This document shows, piece after piece, positions 26,513 through 35,577 of a stretch of 64,000 nt of DNA. This DNA is from Mesonia sp008017825 (GTDB lineage Bacteria; Bacteroidota; Bacteroidia; Flavobacteriales; Flavobacteriaceae): positions 1-64,000 of the forward strand of contig NZ_VRLS01000012.1 of NCBI RefSeq assembly GCF_008017825.1, read 5' to 3'. A program made the translations under genes and the position numbers. The first letter of the stretch is position 1. The number at the start of each line of letters is the position of its first letter. The notes beneath the pieces are model-generated. The model had not been told where the DNA came from. It made no database searches and saw nothing but the letters and a program-made list of their open reading frames with translations.

Positions 26513-27682
26513 CTAAGCATGATTTTCGTCTAACCAAGATTTGTGATAAGTGTCATCTGCTATTTTCATTCCCTCTTCAGTAACTTTTAAAGGCTTAAAA
26601 GTATCTACCATCACTGCAAGTTCTTCAGTTTTAGTTTGCCCTATGCTTCTTTCTACCGCTCCTGGATGCGGACCGTGAGGAATTCCTGCAGGATGCAAGG
26701 AGATATGACCTGCATCAATATCATTTCTACTCATAAAATCTCCATCTACATAATACAACACCTCATCACTATCTATATTACTATGATTATAAGGCGCTGG
26801 AATAGATTCTGGATGATAATCGTATAATCTCGGACAGAAACTACATACTACAAAAGCATCGGTTTCAAAGGTTTGATGTACTGGTGGTGGTTGATGAATT
26901 CGACCTGTAATAGGCTCAAAATCGTGAATTGAAAATGCGTAAGGGTAATTGTAACCGTCATAACCTACTACATCGAAAGGGTGAGTAGCATAAGTAACGT
27001 CAAATATTTCTCCTTGTTTTTTTATTTTCATGAGAAATTCTCCTTTCTCATCATTTGTTTCTAACTCATAAGGTCTTCTTATATCTCTTTCGCAAAAAGG
27101 AGAATGTTCTAGTAATTGACCAAAATGATTTCTATAGCGCTTTGGCGTATAAATAGGTCTGTTAGACTCTACAATAAATAAGCGATTATCTTCATCGTCA
27201 AAATCTATTTTATAAATAGTCCCTCTTGGTATTAAAAGATAATCTCCATATTTAAAGTCGAGATTCCCCAAGTGAGTTCTTAACTTCCCTGTTCCTTTAT
27301 GAATAAAAAGAAGTTCATCTTCATCTGAATTTTTATAAAAATAGTCTCCCATAGATTCCTGTGGTGCCGCTAAGGCAATCGAACAATCTGAATTGGTTAA
27401 AACTACTTTTCTACTTTCTAAAAAATCTGGCGCGGGAACAGTTTGAAATCCGCGAAAGCGATATGATTTTATATTGTTTTCTACTGCAATTTTAGGCTTT
27501 ATGCTATAAGGGTCTTTCACACTCTTTATTTGTGTTGGTCTATGTTCGTGATAAAGATTGGTAGACATCCCGTCAAAACCTATGGTCCCAAAAAGTTGTT
27601 CATAATACAAATCACCATTGGGCTTTTTGAAAATCGTATGACGTTTGGGAGGTATTTTTCCTAATTTATGATAAAATGGCAT
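26513..27682 (-). CDS. hmgA: Homogentisate 1,2-dioxygenase
   Basis: A 389-residue cupin-fold Fe(II) dioxygenase that opens the ring of homogentisate to maleylacetoacetate. Family motifs are visible: VPAPDFLESR, LLIPRGTIYKIDF in the first cupin, and HPAGIPHGPHPGAVE with histidine and glutamate ligands in the second. Bacteroidota members are shorter than the 430-440 residue proteobacterial enzymes, so this length is expected. It sits upstream of hpd on the same strand with a 105-nt gap holding a copy of the dispersed word. I did not find a clear TAnnTTTG directly upstream. Confidence 0.93.
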   Translation of the reverse strand: MPFYHKLGKIPPKRHTIFKKPNGDLYYEQLFGTIGFDGMSTNLYHEHRPTQIKSVKDPYSIKPKIAVENNIKSYRFRGFQTVPAPDFLESRKVVLTNSDCSIALAAPQESMGDYFYKNSDEDELLFIHKGTGKLRTHLGNLDFKYGDYLLIPRGTIYKIDFDDEDNRLFIVESNRPIYTPKRYRNHFGQLLEHSPFCERDIRRPYELETNDEKGEFLMKIKKQGEIFDVTYATHPFDVVGYDGYNYPYAFSIHDFEPITGRIHQPPPVHQTFETDAFVVCSFCPRLYDYHPESIPAPYNHSNIDSDEVLYYVDGDFMSRNDIDAGHISLHPAGIPHGPHPGAVERSIGQTKTEELAVMVDTFKPLKVTEEGMKIADDTYHKSWLDENHA

Positions 27683-27774
27683 AACTAAATGGGCTTTTCA
27701 CAAATATCGGAAAATTTTCTGTTCTATTGTTTTTTGTGAGCTTGCTTTTTAAAATTTTAAACGCTCTTTAAAAC

Positions 27775-30018
27775 CTAAAAATAATACCCGAGTGCAAAAA
27801 ACCATTCACTTTCACCTCTTTCTGGAGAATAGGTGTATTTTAACTCTACAGGCCCTAAAATAGTTTCTAAGCCATAACCAAGAGCGAAACCTGTAAAATC
27901 TGGTGAAGAGAACCATTCTCCTGTTTTATACAAATCATCATCTACGTTGGCTATATTATAGCTGGCTATAAGGTGATTTTTTTTAATAAATTCATAATCT
28001 ATGTCTATTAACCCTTTTATATAACTGTCTCCTGTAATGGTAAAAAAGTCATATCCATAAAATTGAACAATATTATTAATAGGTAGATTACCATATCCAC
28101 CAAGGGAAAAATTGAGAAAAGACATATCGTTATTTCCTACTCGAAAGCCTGTTTCTGTTTGCAATCTGGTACTTACTTTTGGCAACGGACTAAATGCATA
28201 GCCTACTGTTCCTTTTGCTATTGAAAATTCTGAAAAGTTAAAAGTAGACCTAGAATCGAAAAGATATAGATTAAAATCTCCTCTAAAATGAATCCCCTTA
28301 CTCGGAAAATAAGAATTATCGTAGGTGTCATATTCTAAATAACCTAAAGCGCTAAATACGTTGCTTTGTTCTAATATAGTAAATGGGAGCTGCTCATCTG
28401 CCTTTTGATCTATAATAGTTTCGGTTTCAACTTTTGAATATTTATGTTCTGCACCTAAACCTAATTTAAAAAACTTTAAAAAGAAGGTTTCTGCGTAAAT
28501 TTGATTGGTAAAATCGAAGTTTTCTAACTCTACTTTATTTACATTATAATCACCAATGGTTGAATTTTGTTTTAAAAAATCGAAGTCTACGTCCTTATTA
28601 AATTGACTCACTCTCGAGTTTATTCCTATACTCCAATAGTTTCCTTTATCTATATAGTATTGAAAATCGTATCTAAAATTATCTCCCGCAATGAAATCTA
28701 ACGAAATAATATCGTTGGTTAAAAACAAACTTTTTTTCGTGAGATTTACCAATGCAGCACTTCTAAACAACTCATCATAATGTAAGCCTAAGCGTAAATA
28801 GGTGTTATTTTTATTTTCGGTTACTCTCAATCTTAGGTTATAGGTATTTTTCGCATTAGGCACAAGACTGTATTCTACGCGTTTAAAATTCCCTGTGGCA
28901 GAGAGTGTATTAATCCCCCTGTTTAAATCTTGATATGAAGTTAATCTTTGTGTCTCCAACTTTAATTTACCACGAATATAATTTCTAGGATAATTGTGAT
29001 TTCCTACAATCTCTATTTGATGAATGTAAATTGAATCTTGAAGTATGACGGGTTTTCTTACTTCATATTTTTGAGGGTTTTGCTGAGCTGCAATTGCTTT
29101 CAATTCTTCAATTTTTTTATCAGCAGCTTCTTCTCCTTTTTTTATAATTTTACTGCCCTTTTCAAAAGAAAGAACTGAAAAATCTATAATATCTGGTTTT
29201 ATATATAAATCTGTTTTTTCTCTTTTTTCTTTCATGGCTTCAATCGTTCTAAAGTTATTGACCTGTGTCATAATCTCAAAAACCGATTGGAGTTTCTTTC
29301 TATCTACCAAACTATCTTGTACATCTACACCAATAATAAAATCGACTCCCCTAGATTTTAATTCTTCAATAGGATAGTTATTAGCAATTCCTCCATCTGT
29401 CATCAATTTTCCTTCAATTTCTACTGGACTAAATAATGTAGGGATTGCTCCGCTTGCAGAAACTGCCTGCGCCAAAGATCCATTTTCCAAAATAACAGCT
29501 TCCCCAGTTTCCATATTAGTTCCTATGCAAAAAAATGGAATTGGCAGATTTTCAAATTGCTGAATGTTATTTACATGAGCTGTTAACTGCGAAAGAAGAT
29601 TATAAAGATTTTGCCCTTTTGATAATCCCGAAGGAAATGAAAGCTTAAAATCATCGAATGGTAACGTTAATGTATAACGCTCTGAATCTTTACGTTCGTA
29701 AAAAGTTTTTACACTTCGAGGAAGATCATCTTGTATTAAGGTATTGAAATTGGTTTCTCTAAAGATAGAATCTAATTGGTGAGGTGTATATCCTGCTGCA
29801 TACAATGAGCCTATTATTGCCCCCATACTTGTTCCTGCAATATAATCTACTCTTATCCCTGCTTCATCAATTTTTTTTAACGCACCAATATGCGCCAAGC
29901 CTTTTGCTCCGCCACCACTTAGAACCACACCTACTTTCAAATCTTTTTTTGAAGTAGTGTTTTCCTGAGCAAAAATACTTCCTGTCAAGAACAAGAGAAT
30001 GTAAAGCAGGTTTTTCAT
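27775..30018 (-). CDS. Patatin-like phospholipase fused to POTRA and Omp85-type barrel (type Vd)
   Basis: A 747-residue protein with a signal peptide (about 1-18) and a patatin domain (about 28-300). The patatin domain has the oxyanion motif GGGAKG (35-40), the nucleophile elbow GTSMG (S64) and the catalytic DGG (D208). A POTRA-like segment (about 325-400, beginning IHQIEIVGNHNY) and a C-terminal 16-strand Omp85-type barrel ending YYF follow. This matches the PlpD/type Vd autotransporter arrangement, in which the barrel carries its own lipase domain across the outer membrane. The catalytic dyad is intact, so phospholipase A activity is likely. Its ATG overlaps the uvrC stop codon by 4 nt. Confidence 0.92.
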   Translation of the reverse strand: MKNLLYILLFLTGSIFAQENTTSKKDLKVGVVLSGGGAKGLAHIGALKKIDEAGIRVDYIAGTSMGAIIGSLYAAGYTPHQLDSIFRETNFNTLIQDDLPRSVKTFYERKDSERYTLTLPFDDFKLSFPSGLSKGQNLYNLLSQLTAHVNNIQQFENLPIPFFCIGTNMETGEAVILENGSLAQAVSASGAIPTLFSPVEIEGKLMTDGGIANNYPIEELKSRGVDFIIGVDVQDSLVDRKKLQSVFEIMTQVNNFRTIEAMKEKREKTDLYIKPDIIDFSVLSFEKGSKIIKKGEEAADKKIEELKAIAAQQNPQKYEVRKPVILQDSIYIHQIEIVGNHNYPRNYIRGKLKLETQRLTSYQDLNRGINTLSATGNFKRVEYSLVPNAKNTYNLRLRVTENKNNTYLRLGLHYDELFRSAALVNLTKKSLFLTNDIISLDFIAGDNFRYDFQYYIDKGNYWSIGINSRVSQFNKDVDFDFLKQNSTIGDYNVNKVELENFDFTNQIYAETFFLKFFKLGLGAEHKYSKVETETIIDQKADEQLPFTILEQSNVFSALGYLEYDTYDNSYFPSKGIHFRGDFNLYLFDSRSTFNFSEFSIAKGTVGYAFSPLPKVSTRLQTETGFRVGNNDMSFLNFSLGGYGNLPINNIVQFYGYDFFTITGDSYIKGLIDIDYEFIKKNHLIASYNIANVDDDLYKTGEWFSSPDFTGFALGYGLETILGPVELKYTYSPERGESEWFFALGYYF

Positions 30019-31820
30019 TCCTTTTCCTTTTTTTTCTGATAAAATTCGAACACTAAGCTCCCTTTAGAAACTCCTACCACATCTACTAGCTCTTTTTTAG
30101 TAGCCTCTGAGATTCTCTTAATCGATCTAAATTGCTTTAATAACTCTACCGCTGTCTTTTCTCCAATCCCTTCTATAGATTCTAGTTCGGTTCCTAGCGC
30201 AGCATTACTTCTCTTATTTCTATGGAAAGTTATCCCAAAACGGTGGGCTTCATTTCTTAACTGTTGAATAATTTTTAAGGTTTCCGTTTTTTTGTCTAAA
30301 TATAGAGGATATTTATCTCCCGGATAAAACAATTCTTCTAAACGTTTAGCAATACCTATTATGGCTATTTTTCCGCGTAAGCCTAAATCATCTAATGCTT
30401 TCACCGCAGAAGATAATTGACCTTTTCCTCCATCAATAATAATGAGTTGCGGTAAAGGTTCATCCTCATTTAAAAGTCTTCTGTACCTTCTAAACACCAC
30501 TTCTTCCATAGATGCAAAATCATCTGGACCTTCTACGGTTTTAATATTAAATTTACGGTAATCTCTTTTACTTGCCTTTCCGTTCTTAAAAACTACACAA
30601 GCTGCAACTGGGTTGGTTCCTTGTATGTTAGAATTATCAAAACATTCTATATGTCTTGGTTCTTCATGAAGTCGCAAATCTTTTTTCATTTGCGCCATTA
30701 ATCGATTGACATGACGATCTGGATCAATAATTTTCATTTGCTTAAAACGATCTTGACGGAAGTATTTCGCATTCCGTAAAGATAAATCTACAATCGCTTT
30801 TTTATCACCCAATTTAGGAACTGTCACTTTTATATCTTCCCCTAAGTTAATTGGAAAGGGCACATAAATTTCCCTCGACAGAGAGTTAAAACGTTGCCTA
30901 ATTTCTACAACAGCAAGTTCAAGGAGTTCTTTATCGCTTTCCTCTAGCTTTTTCTTCATTTCGATAGTATGTGATCGAATAATTGAACCGTGAGAAAGCT
31001 GTAAAAAATTGACATAACCATAGCCTTCATCGCTCGTTATAGAGAAAACATCTACATTATTAATTTTAGGATTAACTACCGTAGATTTAGATTGATACTT
31101 TTCTAGAACATCTATTTTATCTTTAATTTTTTGAGCTTCTTCAAACTCCATAGCTTCGGCGTGCATTTTCATTTGCTCCCTAAACTTTAGTAAAGAGTCT
31201 TTAAAATCTCCTTTTACAATTTGTCGAATGTGCTCTATATTTTTATTGTACTCAACCTCATATTGATTTCCTTCACAAGGACCTTTACAATTTCCTAAAT
31301 GATATTCTAAGCAAACTTTATATTTTCCTTGCTGAATTTTTTCTTCGGCCAAATCATAATTACAAGTTCGCAATTGATATAAACCTTTAATAAGATCCAA
31401 TAAAGTATTTACTGTTTTAAAACTAGTAAAAGGTCCGTAATATTCACTCCCATCTTTTATGACTCTACGCGTAGGAAATACTCTAGGAAAACGTTCGTTT
31501 TTTATACAAATCCAAGGATAGGTTTTATCATCTTTAAGCATCACGTTAAAACGTGGCTGGTATTTTTTGATAAGGTTGTTTTCTAACAGTAAAGCATCGG
31601 TTTCAGAATTAACAACGATATGTTTTATATCGTGTATTTTCTTAACCATCACACCAATGCGGTGGCTATCGTGCTTTTTATTAAAATAAGAGTTTACCCT
31701 TTTTTTTAGATTTTTTGCCTTCCCTACATAAAGAATTTTCCCGTTCTTATCATAGTATTGATAGACCCCCGGACTAGAAGGAAGGGTTTTTATTTGTACC
31801 TCTAAAGATGCCTGCTCCAT
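30015..31820 (-). CDS. uvrC: UvrABC excinuclease subunit C
   Basis: A 601-residue nucleotide-excision-repair nuclease. It has an N-terminal GIY-YIG domain (GVYQYYD ... ILYVGKAKNL, about 14-40), a zinc-ribbon-like cysteine cluster around CLEYHLGNCKGPCEG, a UVR motif (about 195-235), the RNase H-like nuclease core with CFDNSNIQG and IIDGGKGQL, and a C-terminal tandem HhH. A TATCTTTG promoter element ends only 5 nt before the ATG, so the mRNA may be leaderless. It is translationally coupled to the downstream patatin gene. It carries a one-mismatch copy of the dispersed word at 30371-30383. Confidence 0.96.
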   Translation of the reverse strand: MEQASLEVQIKTLPSSPGVYQYYDKNGKILYVGKAKNLKKRVNSYFNKKHDSHRIGVMVKKIHDIKHIVVNSETDALLLENNLIKKYQPRFNVMLKDDKTYPWICIKNERFPRVFPTRRVIKDGSEYYGPFTSFKTVNTLLDLIKGLYQLRTCNYDLAEEKIQQGKYKVCLEYHLGNCKGPCEGNQYEVEYNKNIEHIRQIVKGDFKDSLLKFREQMKMHAEAMEFEEAQKIKDKIDVLEKYQSKSTVVNPKINNVDVFSITSDEGYGYVNFLQLSHGSIIRSHTIEMKKKLEESDKELLELAVVEIRQRFNSLSREIYVPFPINLGEDIKVTVPKLGDKKAIVDLSLRNAKYFRQDRFKQMKIIDPDRHVNRLMAQMKKDLRLHEEPRHIECFDNSNIQGTNPVAACVVFKNGKASKRDYRKFNIKTVEGPDDFASMEEVVFRRYRRLLNEDEPLPQLIIIDGGKGQLSSAVKALDDLGLRGKIAIIGIAKRLEELFYPGDKYPLYLDKKTETLKIIQQLRNEAHRFGITFHRNKRSNAALGTELESIEGIGEKTAVELLKQFRSIKRISEATKKELVDVVGVSKGSLVFEFYQKKKEKE

Positions 31821-31825
31821 ACCCT

Positions 31826-31833
31826 CAAAGATA
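31826..31833 (-). promoter_or_regulatory. Bacteroidota-type -7 element abutting uvrC
   Basis: The minus strand reads TATCTTTG, 5 nt from the ATG, predicting a leader of only 0-3 nt. Confidence 0.45.
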
Positions 31834-31904
31834 AAGTTTGTTTTATACTTTTAAAAGAAACTGTGAGTATCCTTAAAAACTATTTTTTATTAAACATTTT
31901 AGTT

Positions 31905-31912
31905 TATTTTTG
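31905..31912 (+). promoter_or_regulatory. Candidate -7 element for the rimB-rimK cluster
   Basis: TATTTTTG on the plus strand would give a leader of about 160 nt before rimB. The 257-bp region 31821-32077 is AT-rich and otherwise shows no gene. Confidence 0.35.
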
Positions 31913-32077
31913 GAGCCTTATTTCTTCCATAAATTTAAGTTTTTAATACCAGGTATTCTTATTTTTAAAGAAAATCAAACCTATATTTTTTGCTTCGTTT
32001 ATTTTTAAGTAGATTAAGAAACTGTTAGTTTAAAACAAATTTTATGGTTAAAACAGTGAGATTGTTATTTTTACCAC

Positions 32078-32512
32078 ATGTATAAGAAAGAGAAAAAAAT
32101 TATTGGACGAAGTGATATTGTAAATTTTCCCGATTTACAGCTCGAAGAGATTGCTATAAAGATAGATACGGGTGCATACACCTCCTCTATTCACTGTAAA
32201 GACATTACAGAAGAAAATGGTATTCTTAAATGTACATTTTTAGATGAAGATCATCCCCAATATAACTCGATGATATTTACATTTAAAGAATACAAAAAAA
32301 TTACTGTAAGAAGTAGTAACGGACTAGCGCAAGAGCGTTATGAAGTAAAATCTACCATTCAATTATTTAATAAGACTTATAAAATTTCGCTTTCGCTGAA
32401 TGATCGACAAGAAATGAAATTCCCTGTCCTTATCGGAAGAAAATTTTTAAACAATAAATTTATCGTTGACACCCAACTAAAAGATTTATCTTTTCAACAA
32501 CAAGATCAATAA
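32078..32512 (+). CDS. rimB: RimB-like retropepsin-fold zinc protease family protein
   Basis: A 144-residue protein of the family often called RimK-associated ATP-dependent zinc protease. It has a single aspartyl-protease-like DTGAYTSS motif (about residues 26-33) and a C-terminal LIGRKFL segment typical of the retropepsin-like fold. It lies 7 nt upstream of rimK. In pseudomonads RimB belongs to the RimABK system controlling ribosomal protein S6 glutamylation, which guides the name. Here the target is not known, and no rimA-like gene is seen. Confidence 0.8.
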   Translation: MYKKEKKIIGRSDIVNFPDLQLEEIAIKIDTGAYTSSIHCKDITEENGILKCTFLDEDHPQYNSMIFTFKEYKKITVRSSNGLAQERYEVKSTIQLFNKTYKISLSLNDRQEMKFPVLIGRKFLNNKFIVDTQLKDLSFQQQDQ

Positions 32513-32519
32513 CACTATT

Positions 32520-33392
32520 ATGAATATTAAAATATTATCAAGAAACGCCAATTTATACTCTACTAAACGTTTGGTTGAAGCGGCTAAAAAAAGAAAGCAC
32601 GAAGTAGAAGTTATTGATCCGCTTAAATGCGATATCGTAATTGAAAAAAGAAAACCCAACATTTACTATAAAGGTGGATACATAGAAAACGTAGATGCTA
32701 TTATTCCTAGAATAGGATCATCGGTTACCTTTTACGGTACTGCCGTGGTGCGCCAATTTGAAATGATGGGCGCTTTCACCACCATAGATTCTGAAGCTTT
32801 AGTAAGAAGTAGAGATAAATTAAGAAGCTTACAGGTATTATCTCGTGCTAAAATAGGTTTACCAAAAACTGTTTTTACTAACTATTCTCGAGACGTAGAA
32901 GGAGTCATTAATCAAGTTGGTGGCACACCCTTGGTTATAAAACTTTTAGAAGGAACTCAAGGTCTTGGTGTAGTTTTAGCAGAAACTAAAAATGCAGCTC
33001 AATCGGTTATTGAAGCATTTAACGGTCTACAAGCTCGTGTGATAGTTCAAGAATTTATTAAAGAAGCAAAAGGAGCAGATATTAGAGCTTTTGTGGTCGA
33101 TGGTCACGTAGTAGGTGCCATGAAAAGACAAGGAAAAGAAGGAGAATTTAGATCTAATTTACACCGTGGAGGCTCTGCAGAAGTGATTCAGTTGACCGAT
33201 GAAGAAGAAATTGCAGCCGTAAAAGCCTGTAAAGCCATGGGCTTAGGTGTGGCGGGAGTAGATTTATTACAAAGTACACGCGGACCTTTAATCCTTGAGG
33301 TAAACTCTTCTCCAGGTTTAGAAGGAATAGAAAAAGCCACTGGAAAAGACATTGCTAAAACCATTATTAGATACATCGAAAAAAACATATAG
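32520..33392 (+). CDS. rimK: RimK-type alpha-L-glutamate ligase
   Basis: A 290-residue ATP-grasp ligase with the RimK substrate/ATP motifs: IPRIGSSVTFYG, KLLEGTQGLGVVL, KEAKGADIRAFVV, EGEFRSNLHRGG and the Mg-binding EVNSSPGLEGIE. RimK adds glutamates to the C-terminus of ribosomal protein S6 in E. coli; some homologues act on other peptides. It is the middle gene of a tight three-gene run with rimB upstream (7 nt) and an M14 AstE/AspA-like peptidase downstream (5 nt), a conserved trio. The peptidase may remove or process what RimK adds. Confidence 0.93.
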   Translation: MNIKILSRNANLYSTKRLVEAAKKRKHEVEVIDPLKCDIVIEKRKPNIYYKGGYIENVDAIIPRIGSSVTFYGTAVVRQFEMMGAFTTIDSEALVRSRDKLRSLQVLSRAKIGLPKTVFTNYSRDVEGVINQVGGTPLVIKLLEGTQGLGVVLAETKNAAQSVIEAFNGLQARVIVQEFIKEAKGADIRAFVVDGHVVGAMKRQGKEGEFRSNLHRGGSAEVIQLTDEEEIAAVKACKAMGLGVAGVDLLQSTRGPLILEVNSSPGLEGIEKATGKDIAKTIIRYIEKNI

Positions 33393-33397
33393 ACGAT

Positions 33398-34369
33398 ATG
33401 GCTTATATCGATAAAAAAAATGTTCTTACTATTTTAGAACAACGTATAAAGCCAGGTGAAAGCGCTCGTATTAATTTTAATACCGCAAAACTTTTTACCA
33501 CCAGCCCGGTAGAAGTGCCCATTATTATTGAGCGCTCTAAAAATCCAGGTCCCATTATTTTACTTACGGCAGGTATTCACGGAGATGAAATTAATGGGAT
33601 TGAGGTAATTCGGCAAATTATTGCCAAAAAAATCAATAAGCCTAAAAAAGGTACAGTCATTTGTATTCCTGTAGTTAATATTTTTGGGTTCCTCAACCTA
33701 ACGAGAGAGTTTCCCGATGGTCGTGACCTTAACCGCATGTTTCCTGGATCTCAAAATGGAGCTTTAGCCAGTAGATTTGCCTACCAATTTGTGCAAGAAA
33801 TATTACCTGTAGCAGATCTTTGTTTAGATTTTCATACGGGTGGAGCCAGTCGTTTTAACGCTTCGCAAATTAGAATTAGAAAAAACGACGATGAGCTTAT
33901 GAAATATGCGCAAATATTTAATGCTCCTTTTACCGTATATTCTGCCAACATTGCTAAGTCTTTTAGAGATGCTTGTGCCAAAATGGGAAAACCTATTTTA
34001 TTATTTGAAGGTGGAAAATCATTAGATAGCAATAAAAACATTGCAAAAGCAGGTGTAGAGGGAACCATGCGTATTTTAAGTCATTTAGAGATGCTTCAAG
34101 ATAATATAGAAGTACCTGTAAAAGAAGATGAAACTATCCTCATAGAACAAAGCGCTTGGGTAAGAGCTAAATATAGCGGACTTCTACACATAAAAATTCC
34201 TATTGGGAAAGCGGTAGAAAAAGGAGAATACATTGCTATTATTACCGATCCTTATGGAGAGTTTAGACATAAAGTAAAAGCCAACACTACAGGTTATGTG
34301 ATTAATGTTAATCAATCTCCTATTGTTTACCAAGGAGATGCTATTTTTCATATTTCAAAACACGCTTAA
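33398..34369 (+). CDS. Succinylglutamate desuccinylase/aspartoacylase-family M14 zinc hydrolase
   Basis: A 323-residue M14-type carboxypeptidase-fold enzyme. Zinc ligands are H61 and E64 in GIHGDE and H146 in DFHTGG. SRFAYQF and the C-terminal beta-barrel (about 245-320, with GLLHIKIPIGKAVEKGE) match the AstE/AspA group. No arginine-degradation ast genes are nearby, so a true succinylglutamate substrate is unlikely. The position directly after rimK suggests removal of acyl- or glutamyl-type modifications. The 5-formyl-THF cyclo-ligase GTG follows 1 nt after the stop codon, so translation is probably coupled. Confidence 0.88.
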   Translation: MAYIDKKNVLTILEQRIKPGESARINFNTAKLFTTSPVEVPIIIERSKNPGPIILLTAGIHGDEINGIEVIRQIIAKKINKPKKGTVICIPVVNIFGFLNLTREFPDGRDLNRMFPGSQNGALASRFAYQFVQEILPVADLCLDFHTGGASRFNASQIRIRKNDDELMKYAQIFNAPFTVYSANIAKSFRDACAKMGKPILLFEGGKSLDSNKNIAKAGVEGTMRILSHLEMLQDNIEVPVKEDETILIEQSAWVRAKYSGLLHIKIPIGKAVEKGEYIAIITDPYGEFRHKVKANTTGYVINVNQSPIVYQGDAIFHISKHA

Positions 34370-34370
34370 G

Positions 34371-34934
34371 GTGAGTAAAAATCAAATCCGTAAAGCATAC
34401 AAAGCCAAAAGAACGCTATTATCTAAAGAGGAAATAGAAGAACAAAGTATGGCAATTGCTAATCAACTTTTGTCTTTACATGTTTGGGATTATCAGTTTT
34501 ATCATCTATTTCTAAGTATTGCTCAACATAAAGAAGTAGATACCGAATTTCTACTTCATATCCTTAGCGGAAAAGATAAAAACATCGTAGTTTCTAAAAG
34601 TGATTTTACAACTTTAGAAATGCAACATTTTTTATTGACAGATGCTACACCTATAAAAATAAATGAGTGGGGAATTCCTGAACCACAAAACGGAATAGAA
34701 ATACAACCTCAACAACTAGAAGTAATTTTTCTTCCGCTTCTTGCTTTTGACCTTAACGGAAATAGAATTGGCTACGGTAAAGGTTTTTACGACCGATTTT
34801 TAGAAAAATGCTCACCAAATGTGGTCAAAATAGGTCTCTCTTTTTTTGAAGCAGAAAAACATCCTATTGAAGCTTCTCCTTTAGATATTCCTTTGGATTA
34901 TTGCGTTACGCCAGAGAAAGTCTATACGTTTTAA
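34371..34934 (+). CDS. 5-Formyltetrahydrofolate cyclo-ligase
   Basis: 187 residues from a GTG at 34371. This start gives the usual N-terminus (SKNQIRKAYKAKR) and sits 1 nt after the preceding stop. The longer frame opening at 34305 would overlap the M14 gene by 65 nt and add an unrelated hydrophobic segment. The signature GYGKGFYDRFL (near residue 138) binds ATP/folate. The enzyme converts 5-formyl-THF to 5,10-methenyl-THF in folate metabolism. Its stop codon overlaps the stop codon of convergent lspA by 4 nt, so there is no room for a separate terminator between them. Confidence 0.9.
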   Translation: MSKNQIRKAYKAKRTLLSKEEIEEQSMAIANQLLSLHVWDYQFYHLFLSIAQHKEVDTEFLLHILSGKDKNIVVSKSDFTTLEMQHFLLTDATPIKINEWGIPEPQNGIEIQPQQLEVIFLPLLAFDLNGNRIGYGKGFYDRFLEKCSPNVVKIGLSFFEAEKHPIEASPLDIPLDYCVTPEKVYTF

Positions 34935-35542
34935 TCTTGCTTCTCCTCTTTAGGAAATGCTCTTTTATTGAAGATAATCAATAAAATTACTCCAATAGTA
35001 ATGGCAGAATCTGCGATGTTAAATACAGGTTCAAAGAAAGTAAAATACTCTCCGCCCCAAAAAGGAATCCATTCGGGTAAAACGCCGCTCCATAGCGGAA
35101 AATAAAGCATATCTACGACCTTACCGTGAAATAAGGTTCCGTAACCACCTTCAGCAGGCATAAAGCTCGCTAATTGATTGGTACTGTCGTTAAATATAAG
35201 TCCGTAAAAAACGGAATCGATAATATTTCCCAGAGCACCAGCAAAAATTAAAGAAATAGATATAATTAAAACCCTAGATCCGTTTTTTCTTACCGAATCC
35301 CAAAGCCAGTACCCAATACCAACGATTGCTACTAATCTAAAAAGGGTTAAAATTAATTTCCCATACTCACCTGGGATTTGAGCTCCCCAAGCCATACCAT
35401 TATTTTCTATAAAAAGTATTTTAAACCAGTCAAAAACGTGAACGTCTTCGCCCAATACAAAATTGGTTTTAATATAAATTTTTGAGATTTGGTCTATGAG
35501 TAAGACTAAGATAATAAATAGCGTCGCTTTCTTAATGGACAT
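34931..35542 (-). CDS. lspA: Lipoprotein signal peptidase II
   Basis: A 203-residue inner-membrane aspartyl protease with four transmembrane helices. The catalytic aspartates are in GNIIDS and FNIADS. An insertion between the third helix and the second aspartate makes it longer than the 160-170 residue enzymes of Proteobacteria; this is usual in Bacteroidota. It cleaves prolipoproteins after diacylglyceryl transfer. The many lipoproteins in this window depend on it. It lies downstream of ileS and the DksA-like gene, a frequent flavobacterial order, with a DUF4097-like gene between. Confidence 0.95.
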   Translation of the reverse strand: MSIKKATLFIILVLLIDQISKIYIKTNFVLGEDVHVFDWFKILFIENNGMAWGAQIPGEYGKLILTLFRLVAIVGIGYWLWDSVRKNGSRVLIISISLIFAGALGNIIDSVFYGLIFNDSTNQLASFMPAEGGYGTLFHGKVVDMLYFPLWSGVLPEWIPFWGGEYFTFFEPVFNIADSAITIGVILLIIFNKRAFPKEEKQD

Positions 35543-35577
35543 GGATTAGGCATTTTAAGGTCGTAAAAATACTATTT

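Noticed and set aside
33398..34369. Arginine succinyltransferase (AST) pathway
   Set aside because: Only the AstE-like fold is present; no astA, astB, astC or astD homologues occur in the window and the rimK linkage fits better.
34305..34370. Upstream ATG for the 5-formyl-THF cyclo-ligase
   Set aside because: It overlaps the M14 gene heavily and adds a hydrophobic stretch absent from the family; the GTG at 34371 fits the known N-terminus.
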